Source of the DNA: Mortierella sp. BCC40632
Lineage: Eukaryota; Mortierellomycota; Mortierellomycetes; Mortierellales; Mortierellaceae
DNA length: 64,000 nt
Reading direction: 5' to 3'
Assembly (NCBI GenBank): GCA_011634665.1
Contig: WAEK01000004.1
Location: 1,661,501 to 1,725,500 of the forward strand
How positions within the stretch are numbered: the first letter of the stretch is position 1; each line of letters begins with the position of its first letter. The notes beneath the pieces were generated by a model. That model saw only the letters and a list, made by a program, of their open reading frames with translations. It was not told the origin of the DNA and did not search any database. This document shows, one piece after another, positions 1 to 10,631 of this stretch. A program made the translations under genes and the position numbers.

Positions 1-232
1 AAAGCCTTCAGCTCGGCCTCATTCCTCATCGAACTTTACCGTGGCCAAGAAGCAAAGACGTGAAAAAGTAATAGCGGTCGAAATACCGCTCTACCACAAG
101 CCCACCTCGGAGCCTCCGCCCTTCCCACACGAGGAATTCACAAAGGACGAGTGGGAAGATATAATATCAAGTCTTGAGCTACTTGAAAAACAGCTAATTG
201 CAGAGATGGCTCATTGTCAACTTTGTTTTTGA
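1..232 (+). CDS. 3' end of an unidentified gene (partial)
   Basis: The frame starting at base 2 is open from the window edge to a stop at 230-232, giving about 76 residues. The first in-frame GTG at 41 is not a credible start, so the coding region begins upstream of the window. The visible part has a basic stretch (KKQRREK), a Pro-rich segment (EPPPFPHEEF) and an acidic helix-like tail with leucines. I recognise no domain. It could be the last exon of a multi-exon gene. Confidence 0.45.
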   Translation, partial: KPSARPHSSSNFTVAKKQRREKVIAVEIPLYHKPTSEPPPFPHEEFTKDEWEDIISSLELLEKQLIAEMAHCQLCF

Positions 233-670
233 ACAGACCATGTTCATCAAAAACACGCTGCAATTGCGCTATTATTACTGACAGCTTCAAAAAAAAATAT
301 TTTTATCACAAAAAGGTTCTTTGATTGTTGTAAAGAAGAGTAACCACTGAATGTGGTTGGGAAAGAAGGAGAAAAAAGAGATCACGGAAGAAAGAAAGAA
401 AGAAAAAAAAAGCCGAACTGAAAAAGGAATGAGCGGGTGGCACCACCATCCCTTCTCCTTATCTTTCCCTTCTGTCAACTCATCAAGCCTTTCTACACTG
501 TCACCCTCACTCTCTTCTATTTCAATGGAGTAGCAACTGTAGAGAAATTATAGGAGGCATAATGATCGGGATAGACCTGCCTAATAGAACAAAAGAAGTA
601 GTATTCGGCACGAACAAGGAGAAGGAGAAGGAGAATACACCACATACTGTCAGAGAGATACACCTGTACC

Positions 671-693
671 GCCTAACCTCTCTCCGGTTAGGC
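671..693. repeat. Short perfect hairpin
   Basis: GCCTAACC is followed by a 7-base loop and its exact complement GGTTAGGC. This is an isolated 8-bp stem between genes, of unknown role. It is too short to assign to a transposon end. Confidence 0.5.
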
Positions 694-858
694 CTTTTAA
701 TAGTCGACCTCCTTTTCTCCAGCTTCTCTTTCGCATATATTCATAGCGATAAAAATGAAACTACACCACAAAGCGAATATGAGAGATATAGAGATGGAGG
801 AGCTGCCAAAGAGAGGGAGAGATAGACGCGGAGCAGGAGACACTAAGAGGTTGCATTC

Positions 859-920
859 AAAAAAAAAACAAACAAACAAACAAACAAACAAACAAACAAA
901 CAAACAAACAAACAAACAAA
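859..920. repeat. (AAAC)n microsatellite
   Basis: A run of A is followed by about 13 tandem AAAC units. Confidence 0.95.
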
Positions 921-1261
921 CGAACAACCAAACTAAGAGATTGCATTAGTGCCAACCAAAAGGACTATGTCAATTTTACACACCTTCACACTCAAACACA
1001 GAAGAGAGAGTGAAAAAGAGGAAAGGCGATTAAACAACACGCTGTAACGCCTAATCTCTCCTATTGTACTAACACTCTCTGTGTCCACCACTTCACCTTT
1101 GTTTCCACCACCTTCTCCCCTTCATCGCTTCATGCCACTCAAGGCGAAGGAGGATAAAAGGAGTGATATGAGACGGAGCGTGCTCTTTTTCACACGGCCC
1201 CTTGCCTTCTCTTCTCTTCCCTATCATCCTATCAAGCTCTCTCTCTCCTCACCTCAAAGAT

Positions 1262-1953
1262 ATGCCCTCTCATTTTGTTTACCTTGGTTCCAGCTATGGT
1301 TTGATCTGCGAAGGATGCCTTGAGGAAAATCACTACAGCCAAGATAATCCACGCTGCGCCAGCTGCAATGACCTACCTATCCTTCTAGATCCAACAGAAA
1401 TAGAAAGGAAGCTGCAACTTTTCGAAGTGGTCAACGTCAGTATTGTCCCTCTTTTCTCAGACTTAGAGTCCCCTCCTCCTCCGGACCCCAGATCAGCAGA
1501 CAATAACATCCGACAATCAAGGCTTGAAAGAATTCGCTCCATCACTCTATCAACCTGCGATGAAAAAAGGGTGATAATAAGCTCAGACAGCCAAATATAC
1601 CCATTTATTCTTCAATTCAAAGACCTATCCAGATGGTTGGAACCATTTGGGTACAAAGATATCCCCTTTGTCAACCACGAGGACCTGATCGGTTTTGAAA
1701 TACCTGAAGACGCTTCAGTATATCGATGTCTTTGCTTCTCAGGAACAACATGCATCCACTGCCTTTCCGACACATCTCTATGCACCTGCAAAAAGAAAAA
1801 ATGGTGTAGGGAGTGTCGAATGAGAGAGCGCTACTTTGGAGTAGACTCCCAACTTGACGAGGATACTTTGCGCGAGGAATTTGAATATGACCAAGAATAT
1901 GAGGAGGAACTCTATAACAGACTCAGCGACAATCCTTATAACGATGAAGGGAA

Positions 1954-1960
<7 letters not shown>
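1262..1960 (+). CDS. Cys-rich orphan protein, 232 aa
   Basis: The ORF is open further upstream (GTG/ATG at 1202), but that extension is Ser/Leu-rich translation of a CT leader, so ATG 1262 is preferred. The protein begins MPSHFVYLGSSYG. It has an N-terminal pair of CxxC motifs (CEGC and CASC, 12 residues between) and a C-terminal Cys cluster (CLCF, CIHC, CTCKKKKWCREC), both suggestive of zinc binding. The tail is strongly acidic and tyrosine-rich (EYDQEYEEELYNRL). No known family is recognised. A 30-base A run starts at the stop codon. It lies 1.7 kb upstream of the Helitron and could be an expanded fungal orphan family or cargo. It is one intact, unspliced frame with varied amino-acid content, unlike the surrounding simple-repeat ORFs. 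Confidence 0.6.

Positions 1961-1986
<26 letters not shown>
1957..1986. repeat. Poly(A) tract directly after a stop codon
   Basis: A run of about 30 A begins within the TAA stop of the 1262-1960 gene. No target-site duplication or other retrocopy hallmark was found. Confidence 0.9.
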
Positions 1987-1987
<1 letters not shown>

Positions 1988-2119
1988 CACAGATAAATAG
2001 ACAATAGTCTATAGTGTGCTTGCTCCGACTTAATATCCCCATTACACTCGACCTTATTGCTCTCGCTCCTCCACGTCCCTTCTGAAAGTTAGAATGAGAA
2101 TAAAAGGAATGCTACGATA

Positions 2120-2720
<601 letters not shown>

Positions 2721-2847
2721 AGAGAGAGAGAGCACGGGAGAGAGAGAAAGAGATAACCAGAGAAGGAGTGTATGTGTGTCTAGGAGATAGTGAAAAAGAG
2801 AGAGAAAACAAAGAGGACGCGCGCGAAAGAGAGAGAGGGGGAGAGAC

Positions 2848-3172
2848 AAAGTAAAGTGAAGCCATGGAACAGAAGAAACGAATATGATGAAGGCACTGGC
2901 GGTAGTCTTTCGTCTGCTAAGTCCTCATCTGTTACGTCCTCATTTGTTGCGCCCTCATCTGCTGCGTTCTCATCTGCTGCGTCCTCATCTGCTGCGTCCT
3001 CATCTGATGCAGCAACATCCAATGACCTTTCTTCAACATAGACACCTTCTCTTTACTGAATAGTATGGCGGATTGTTATTTGGCCGTAGCCATGAACAAC
3101 ACAGTTGTTGTGAAACTGAAAGAGAGAGAGAAAGAGAGAGAGAAAGAGTGGTACAAAGAGTACGCGCGCGAA
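2848..3172. repeat. Direct repeat module, copy 2
   Basis: Second copy of the module at 2363-2720, with one fewer 15-bp unit and a few substitutions. Both copies are flanked by GA-rich DNA with CGCGCG-AAAGAGAG junctions, suggesting one tandem duplication of a GA-flanked unit. Confidence 0.85.
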
Positions 3173-3286
3173 AGAAAGAGAGAGCGACGGAGAGAGAGAA
3201 AGAGAAAGAGACTGAGAGAGACAGAGAAGTACAAAGTGGACGCGCGTGAAAGAGAGAGGGGAGAAAAGAGAGGGGACGCGCGCGAA

Positions 3287-3335
<49 letters not shown>
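3121..3335. repeat. GA-rich low-complexity tract
   Basis: Purine-rich DNA with CGCGCG interruptions, ending in a pure (GA)n run to about 3332. ORFs here are Arg/Glu artefacts. Confidence 0.9.
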
Positions 3336-3336
<1 letters not shown>

Positions 3337-3634
3337 TGCGTGTGTGTTTGTGATGTCTGTATGAATGGAAGCTACGACGCTGGGAATGAGAGGTCAGATG
3401 AAGGGAGCGGTGAAAGAGATGAGAAGGAAGTGGTTAGAGGAGCTGGGAGTTTTTATTCTTTTCTAAACCGTCGCATTTTTGCATGACGTCGGCTCATTCT
3501 GCGTGATTCTGGTATTAGGTGTATATGGTCCAGGGATGCTCATTGTATTACACTTGCCATACCATAATATATTTCAACCTTGCCTCAAGAGTTGCAAGAG
3601 TCCTCACTCTCACTTCAATCTACAAGAAAAAAAA

Positions 3635-6600
3635 ATGAAAGGACCAAGTCGCTACCCTTTGCGCAGCCGAGCAACTAAAATCCCACCTTCGGAACAGTAA
3701 TACAAGCACCTTCTTCTGCTTTCTGACAGCGTATTGCTTTAACACAATAAGCTAACCAAAAAAAAAAAAAAAAAAAAAGGCTACATTGTAGCATCTGTAG
3801 AAACACTCAATGCCTAGGAGGATGTGAGCCAATGTATCCAAAGGAGAAAAAGTCGTTTGTAGCTCAGAAAAAGAGAAAGAGATGTAATTCAGGCGAGCAG
3901 GGTCCGTCAGTCGTTACTTCAAGTCACCGTCTTAATAGGTATCCTTTTTCTATCTTTTTTATAATCCGCTTATTCATGAAGAAGAAATAGAGTCTAATCA
4001 ACATTATCATTCCCGCAGAGGTAGCTGTTCAGTGTGCTTCAGACACGACTGTCTAGGAGCATGTAGTCCTGTTTTAACAAATCGCAAGAGACTGTCGATC
4101 CTTGACAAAGGGAAAATGCCTGCTACGGATTCATCTGAATCGACTCAACCAGTGCAAGTATCATCCCATCGTGAAGATGCCGAAGTAGAGACACCCAGGG
4201 ATATCTCAAGCAACTATTCGACAGAATCCGATAATGAAAGCGAATACCAACCTACCAGTGGCAGTAACTACAACAGAAAAAAAAAAAAAAAAAATAAGAT
4301 TCATCGCAAGGCAGCCTTTCACGCAAAATTTAGTTTGCGGTAAAGACATTGTGGACAATAGACACTATATCGACCCTGTAATATATAAAAAAACCTGCCC
4401 ACACTGCCATGCATTCCGATGGAGTCAGGAGCCACAGTCCCTTTGTTGTCGAGAGGGTAAAATACGACTTGAACCACCCAAACACAGTCCAGAACTTCTC
4501 CATCTTACTACAACGAATCGAGACTTTTTTGAAACGCATTCGTGAATACAACTCTGCATTGTCTTTTACTTCATTGGGTGCCAAAATGGATCATTCAGTC
4601 TACAATACCGCTGGACCTTACACCTTCAAGATACAAGGAACTGTTTCGCACAGCATGGGATCTTTACTTCCTCCAGCCAACGAGAGGGCATCCTTCAGTC
4701 AAATATTATTTTTTACAGTGCCGAAGAGCAAGCATCAAGAAGGAACGAGCTGTTCAATAACACTCTCGATGAAGACCTGCTCCTTCTTTTACAGGATGAA
4801 ATCTTGAAAAATAATCCATTCGTCAAGATCTTTCTAACGGCTAGAGAACGAGAGCAAAGTTGTCCTACTTCAGGCGATAACACGTACAAGATTGTCTTAC
4901 GATCGAAAGCCCACAACAAGCAGTATGACTTGCCCTCTGCAAGTGAAATGGCTATCCTAATGCCCAATGAACAACCAACACACCAGTTCCGCGATGTTAT
5001 TGTTCAAGGGAGAAATCATGAGCTTCAGCGAATTCCAGAGACGTCAAGCCTCTATGACCCGTTACATTATATTCTCTTGAACCCGAACGGCGAGCACGGA
5101 TGGACTTTTGACTATTACCCTTTACATGGAATTCAATCAAACTCAAAACGGAAGTGGGTCTCTCCAAGAGAGTACTACGCATATCAACTCCAGATCCGAC
5201 CTTCTAGCAGCACAGAACAACGCTCTTACCTCAGGACATGCGGACGATTGAGCCTTCAATTTATAGTCGATCAATATGCCAAAGTGGAATCGGACAAGTT
5301 GCATTATCTCGCGACCCACCAAAGTCAGCTTCGCGCTGACATTTATAAAGGATTACAAGATGCTCTTCAATCAGATATACCGTCCCCAACTATGGCTTCA
5401 AGTGTTGGGAAACGAGTTATTCTTCCATCTTCTTTTCAAGGGGGGTCCAAGACATATGCAACAACAGTTCCAAGATGCGATGGCAATTGTCCACAAATAT
5501 GGAAAGCCTGATCTCTTTATCACCTTTACATGCAACCCAAGCTGGAAAGAAATCAAGAAACAACTCTATAGTGGTCAAACATCAAGTGATCGGCCTGATC
5601 TGGTGAACCGCGTATTCAAGATGAAGCTACAACAGCTACAGGACGATATCATCCATAAGGAAATATTTGGAAAAGTCCTTGCTCATGTGAGGGTTATCGA
5701 GTTCCAGAAACGTGGGCTGCCCCATTGTCATATGTTATTTATTTTACACCCTGACGACAAACCTCACTCAGCGGAACAAATAGATATTATTGTTTCCGCT
5801 GAGATTCCTGACAATCTGACGGCACCCAAGGCGAGGGACACCGTTTTACGACACATGGTACATGGACCTTGCGGTGAACACAATCCAAACGCACCATGCA
5901 TGGTCAATGGTCAATGTATAAAAGGATTTCCCAAGTCCTTCTCAGCTGAGACGTTTACAAGAGAGGATGGCTACCCGATCTACAAACGGCGTCAAGGGAT
6001 GCAAGAATCAATGACAAAAAGAGGCCGCACACCTTATCTCATTGACAACCAGTGGATCGTTCCCCATAACCTTTACCTTTGCACAAAATACGACGCCCAT
6101 ATCAACATCGAGATTTGCACCTCATTTGGATCTGTGAAGTACGTTTACAAGTATTTATACAAAGGTGAAGACAAAGCCGAAATGTCAATACAGCAACAGG
6201 AACGACAGCAGGATCAGCACTCTAGAAGTGATAGCAATCAGCAGCTCAACTCTCATCACGATGACCCAGCTCAAGAGACTGTCAATGAGATAAAAGACTA
6301 CTTGGATTCTCGATACCTTTCCGCACATGAGGCTTACTGGAGGCTAATGGAGTTTCCAATGCATGGACGATCTCCATCAATCATCCGTCTACCTGTCCAC
6401 CTAGAAGAGGAGCAAAAAGAATAACATTTCTTGATACTGCTATACTTGAACAAGTCTTGGCTTTCAACCGAACAAGCGCATTGATGGCATGGTTCCAGCT
6501 CAATGAAGGAGACACACAGGCAGCGCAATACATCTACCCGGAAATACCTAGCCACTACAAATTGGTATCTAACAATGGATCTCGCCATTGGGAAAAACGG

Positions 6601-7186
6601 TCTCGACATGCCAATACTCCAGTCATTGGGCGAATGTTCTTTGTCCAACCAAAAGAGAAAGAACGTTACTACTTGCGTCTCCTCCTCCTACATGTCAAAG
6701 GCGCCAAAGGATATGAAGATTTAAAAATTTTCGATGGACAAGTATTCAACTCTTTTCAGGAAGCAGCAAAGGCGAGAGGTCTTCTCATTGATGACGCCGA
6801 TTGGAGACGTTGCTTAGAAGAATGCACCAATTGGGGTATGCCATCACAACTACGACTTCTCTTCGCACAAATTTTGCATGATTGTTCTCCAAGTGATCCT
6901 TTAGAACTGTGGGATTTATTCAGTCACGATTTATCTGAAGATCACGAGCGACACTTTTTGAACATTGCCGATGACAACTACCAACAAAGTGCACAACAAG
7001 TGGCACTTGCTGACATTGATGGCTTGCTCCAACAGCTAGGAGATAGCTTACGAAACTACTCGACGCTCTTTAGCAGATTGGATCCCTCATTCCGGCCTCC
7101 TGAAAACACTCAGGAGCAAGAGGAACCTCAAGCAAGTTTACTGAAAGAAACACAGCGCCAAACTATCTTGAACGATGTAGGGAAAC
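3635..7186 (+). CDS. Helitron Rep/helicase, N-terminal part (two introns, frameshifts)
   Basis: ATG 3635 opens MKGPSRYPLRSRATK. Proposed introns at 3697-3791 (GT-AG) and 3939-4018 (GT-AG, ending CCCGCAG) join three exons in phase. The product carries two similar Cys motifs, CRNTQCLGGC and CFRHDCLGAC. A Helitron-like N domain follows (CPHCHAFRW; LHYILLNPNGEHGW near 5070-5110). The Rep domain is at about 5460-6180, with the HUH histidines in GLPHCHMLF (about 5717-5742) and the paired tyrosines in YVYKYLYKG (about 6140-6165). Single-base frame breaks lie in the A run at about 4276, T run at 4707, G run at 5440 and A run at 6415. The helicase N-terminal segment continues to 7186, where the chromovirus is inserted. 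The gene is probably inactive as read, unless the homopolymer changes are sequence errors. Confidence 0.8.
7182..7186. repeat. Target-site duplication of chromovirus copy 1 (left)
   Basis: GAAAC immediately precedes the 5' LTR and recurs at 14431-14435 after the 3' LTR. Confidence 0.9.
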
Positions 7187-7348
7187 TGTCACAGTATCGA
7201 CCATCAGCACCCACCCCTTTAACCTTTGAGGTCATGTCCACTCCCACCCCTATAACTTAAAAGGTCCACCTCACTCACATGTATAAATAGTCCCTTCACC
7301 TACCACCAATAAAGATCATCTTTTCCTGCCACTCCCTTATTTGTTAGA
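7187..7348 (+). repeat. 5' LTR of chromovirus copy 1
   Basis: 162 bp starting TGTCACAGTATC and ending TTTGTTAGA, matching 14269-14430 and 22524-22685. It contains a TATA-like TATAAATA and an AATAAA signal. Confidence 0.95.
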
Positions 7349-7362
7349 TGTTAGCAAAGGTA
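7349..7362 (+). promoter_or_regulatory. Probable primer-binding site region
   Basis: TGTTAGCAAAGGTA directly follows the 5' LTR. The related gag fragment at 18664 has TGGCAGCAAAGG in the equivalent place, so both share AGCAAAGG. This suggests tRNA priming, but the tRNA is not identified and the usual TGG start is degenerate here. Confidence 0.4.
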
Positions 7363-8993
7363 AAGTGAATCCATAGATCGATCAATGATTTTTTTAGAAA
7401 TGCATTCTGGCAGATTGCTCATTCGTCTATGATGCATCCCAACTGGAGACCACCGTGGGAAAATAAGTCAGCCACTTATCTATGTCCTGCTTCAGTTGCA
7501 CAGACCTGCAGTAGGGAAGACTTGATGTATTTTTTTTTTTTGTTTCACTTGTCACATTGAGCCATCACTGGATTCATGGATCCTCATCGGATGATTGCTT
7601 CTCCATGGAGGGTCAGTATTTAGTGTGTCCTCCTTTGCTACGTAGCACAGCTTCAATGCGCCGAGGCATGCTCTCATACAATTTATGGATCAACTCTGGC
7701 GAGAGTTTTACCCATTCGTCTTGGACTCGTTCCCAGAGCTCATTCAAGTCATTCGGCCTCATTGTCGTACTGATTGAGGCGACGCTTGAGGATACTCCAG
7801 ACGTGTTCAATGATGTTGAGGTCCGGGGATTTCGCTGGCCACTTCACAACTCTAAACTCCTGTTCTGCAAACCATCTCTTTTACTATGTTTGCCATGTGC
7901 ACTTTGGAGTTGTCCTGTTGGAAGATGGAGTCTGCTGGGTCCATGCCGGCCCATTCGAATGAGCTGGTAACATAATCCTGGAGAACCTGGAGGTACATTT
8001 CCGAATTCATTCCTTCTTCGATCCAGCAGAGGTCGCCTGGGGAATTGTAAGTGATGCATCCCCAGATCATCATCTTGCCTCCGCCACCTTGTGGAGTTCG
8101 ACGGACCTGCTGACGCGAAAGCTTCCTGTGTTCAAGGTCGCTGTAGTAGAACTGTCTCGCCAAATGTTCCCACGCGGCTGATCATGTTTCATCATCGGAG
8201 AACATTACTTTCTTCCATTCTTCGACAGTCCAGTCTTTTGTGCGCTTTTGCAAATTCATACCCTCTCGTGAATGTGATTGGGGAAGAGATCAGGTCGTTT
8301 CTGCTTGACAGATGTTTTTTGATGCCTCTCTTACGTAGATTGGTCCGCACAGTCTCAATCTGGACATGCACTCCATCTCGCTCCTGAATGAACCGCTGAG
8401 CTTGACGAAGTGTTTCCATTTTGCCAGTTTTGAAATTGCGGGCAACAAGGACCATCGTTCTCTCTGGAATCTTAACATTGAGGACCTGGTTTTGATGGAG
8501 GAACGTTTTCTTGAATACCTTTTTTAATGTTGACAGCGGTCCCAATGGAATTATCAAGGGCACTTGCCACTTGTCTAACTGATTTCCTTTGCATCAGCAG
8601 ATCTTTGACCGATTCCTTTTTCTCAGGAGAGAGGTGCTTTGGGGGCCTTCGAGTTCGCTCCAATGGCTGCTGCATTTGGGTTCAAAAAGACTGGGAGAGA
8701 AGAATATTCAAGCTGGGTGAATGATTGGTTAGGGGAAAAAAAGACATGCAATAGAGAGATGTCTCAGCCTTTCTACTTTTCCAGCGTTTGATCAATGTGA
8801 CTTCTCTGCTACATCAGGTAAACTATTGATGTATAGCTCTACTAAAGGAGATGGAGAGCAATCAGTTTAAAGTTGAAGGATCACCCATTCTCCCATGAGA
8901 GTTCCCCATTGGAATGCATCATCATGAATTTAATAGAGCAATCTGCCAGAATGCATTTCTAAAAAAATCATTGATCGATCTATGGATTCACTT
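7363..8993 (-). mobile_element. Tc1-like DNA transposon (family A)
   Basis: 1,631 bp with terminal inverted repeats of at least 54 bp (AAGTGAATCCATAGATCG... at the left) and TA on both sides (7361-7362, 8994-8995). The empty site is visible in chromovirus copy 2 (GGTACCTCG at about 22699-22707). The termini resemble those of the palindromic TA MITEs in this window. Confidence 0.95.
7613..8675 (-). pseudogene. Tc1-family transposase, frameshifted
   Basis: Minus-strand pieces make up a DDE transposase. The N-terminal helix-turn-helix part is at 8675-8472 (HLSPEKKESVKDLL). A middle part is at 8563-8192. The catalytic part has VMFSDDET near 8200 and FQQDNSKVH near 7900. The C-terminal end at 7810-7613 contains LYESMPRRIEAVLRSKGG. 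Several frameshifts separate the pieces. The C terminus matches the family B transposases at 16315-16956, so the two families are related. Confidence 0.85.
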
Positions 8994-9243
8994 TACCTCG
9001 ATTCACTGCCTCTTCTACCCTGACTATTATCTTTCCCTCCACTCGTTAGGCAGCTCCCTGGCAGTACTTTTTTATTCACTTCACTTTCACTCTTCCCTCT
9101 ACTTTCCTTTCCACTCGGTTCCTAGAACCCTCCCCTCTTTTCTTTTTTTTTTTTTTTTTTTTTTTCCCTTGACCCTCCCGCCCTCCCCCTTTTTTCTTTT
9201 TCCTCTCTTTTTCTCCCCCTATTCTGTTTCCCCTATTTCCAAC

Positions 9244-10260
9244 ATGTCGGCCCAGCACGAAATCCTCAGCATCGTCGCCTCCCTCCCAGAGGAGGAAAGA
9301 AACAGGATCAGCTCTCTGCTCTCGTCCATCACCACCCCCTCTGATCCCCCCGCCCCATCCCAGCTTGAAATTGAGGCTGCTCACCGCGACGTTGCGCGTA
9401 CCTTGCATAAAATCCTCAAACCTCAAACCCCCGCCCCCTACTCTGGGGACATCGACGCGGACGCCTGCAACAACTTCATCGACAACCAGGAGGAGTATTA
9501 CCAGGTCGTCAAGCTCAACGAATGCGACTGGGTGCAGTATACAGCCTTAAACCTTACTGGAGACGCTAAATCCTGGTGGAGAACATGCGGTCTCAACATC
9601 ACCTGCCCATGGATAAAATTTCGAGAGGCATTCCTTGATTTCCACACCCCTCCCAATGCAAAGACCGCCGCTCGTGAGGCCCTCGAAGGTCTGAAACAAG
9701 GCAAACGAACCATTGCTGCCTACACTCACGAGTTCCGCCGCTTGAGACGACGCGTCCCTACACTCGACGACGAAACTGCCTTACACTGGTACATGAAAGG
9801 CCTACACTATGATACTAGCAAAGAGGTTCGCCTTCGTGAGCCCAAATCTTTGGATGTGGCCATCCAACAGGCTACAAACGTGCATGCCATCCTCTTCCCT
9901 GAGGGGCCTTACCTCCAAGACCACCCCTGTCAAGGACCCTAACGCCATGGACATTGACTCTATGCAGATGATGATCAATAATCTCTCTGCCCAAGTCAAT
10001 TATTTGTCAAACCTTTCGAATAACCGAGGCAGCGTCCCTCGCCCAGCTAAGCTCACCAACGAGGAACGCGAATACCTCAAGGCGAACGGGGGATGCTTCA
10101 AATGTCGCAAAAATAGGCCACATGGCGGACAAATGCCGCACCTTTCCCCTTCTGCGAAACCCTCCCGACAATTCAACAACATTGAAACCACTCCCCTCCC
10201 CCAGGCGCAGCAAACAGCCACTCCCCTCCCCCCACCTCAGTCGGGGAAAAGCCAACAGCA
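9244..10260 (+). pseudogene. Chromovirus copy 1 gag, frameshifted
   Basis: Starts at ATG 9244 (MSAQHEILSIVASLPEEE), after a pyrimidine-rich leader. The capsid-type segment (WVQYTALNLTGDAKSWWR) is followed by a basic region. A one-base G insertion near 9905 shifts the frame. An extra A near 10113 destroys the zinc knuckle, which copy 2 reads as CFKCRKIGHMADKC (CX2CX4HX4C). Gag packages the element RNA into virus-like particles. Confidence 0.85.
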
Positions 10261-10631
10261 ACTAGAAAAGGTCCAGACTCTTGTTGCTGCTACTCCCCCC
10301 CCTCCGATCTTCTGGACCATGGGAGAAATATTATTTCCTCTGAAAAGTTTTCTGTCACTTCCAATAAACCGATCGCTATTTCAGATAAAATACATACTTC
10401 TCCATCATCATGTTCGCCTTCCCACAATCATTTACCTCACTCCACCGCCTATGACTATACTCTCCTCTCCCCCTTGCCTACTCAACCTGAGACAGGATTG
10501 GACGATAACACCTACCCTGCATTCAGTTCATCCCCATCATCCTCAATCTCCGAGCCCTGCTCTACCTCAGTTCTATCTAAAAGCAAGATTCGCCGCCTAC
10601 GTAAAAAGGCATTGGAGTCTCTACTTTCACA

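Larger units (their letters stand above)
233..1261. other. Intergenic region without a supportable gene
   Basis: Short ORFs on both strands are low-complexity (Ser/Phe, Lys/Glu or Thr/Asn/Lys runs). The stretch contains an AAAC microsatellite at about 859-920 and a short hairpin at 671-693. The last 200 bases are CT-rich and probably belong to the promoter or leader of the gene starting at 1262. Confidence 0.5.

Noticed and set aside
9076..9426. Minus-strand Gly/Lys-rich ORF opposite gag
   Set aside because: Shadow of the CT-rich gag leader.
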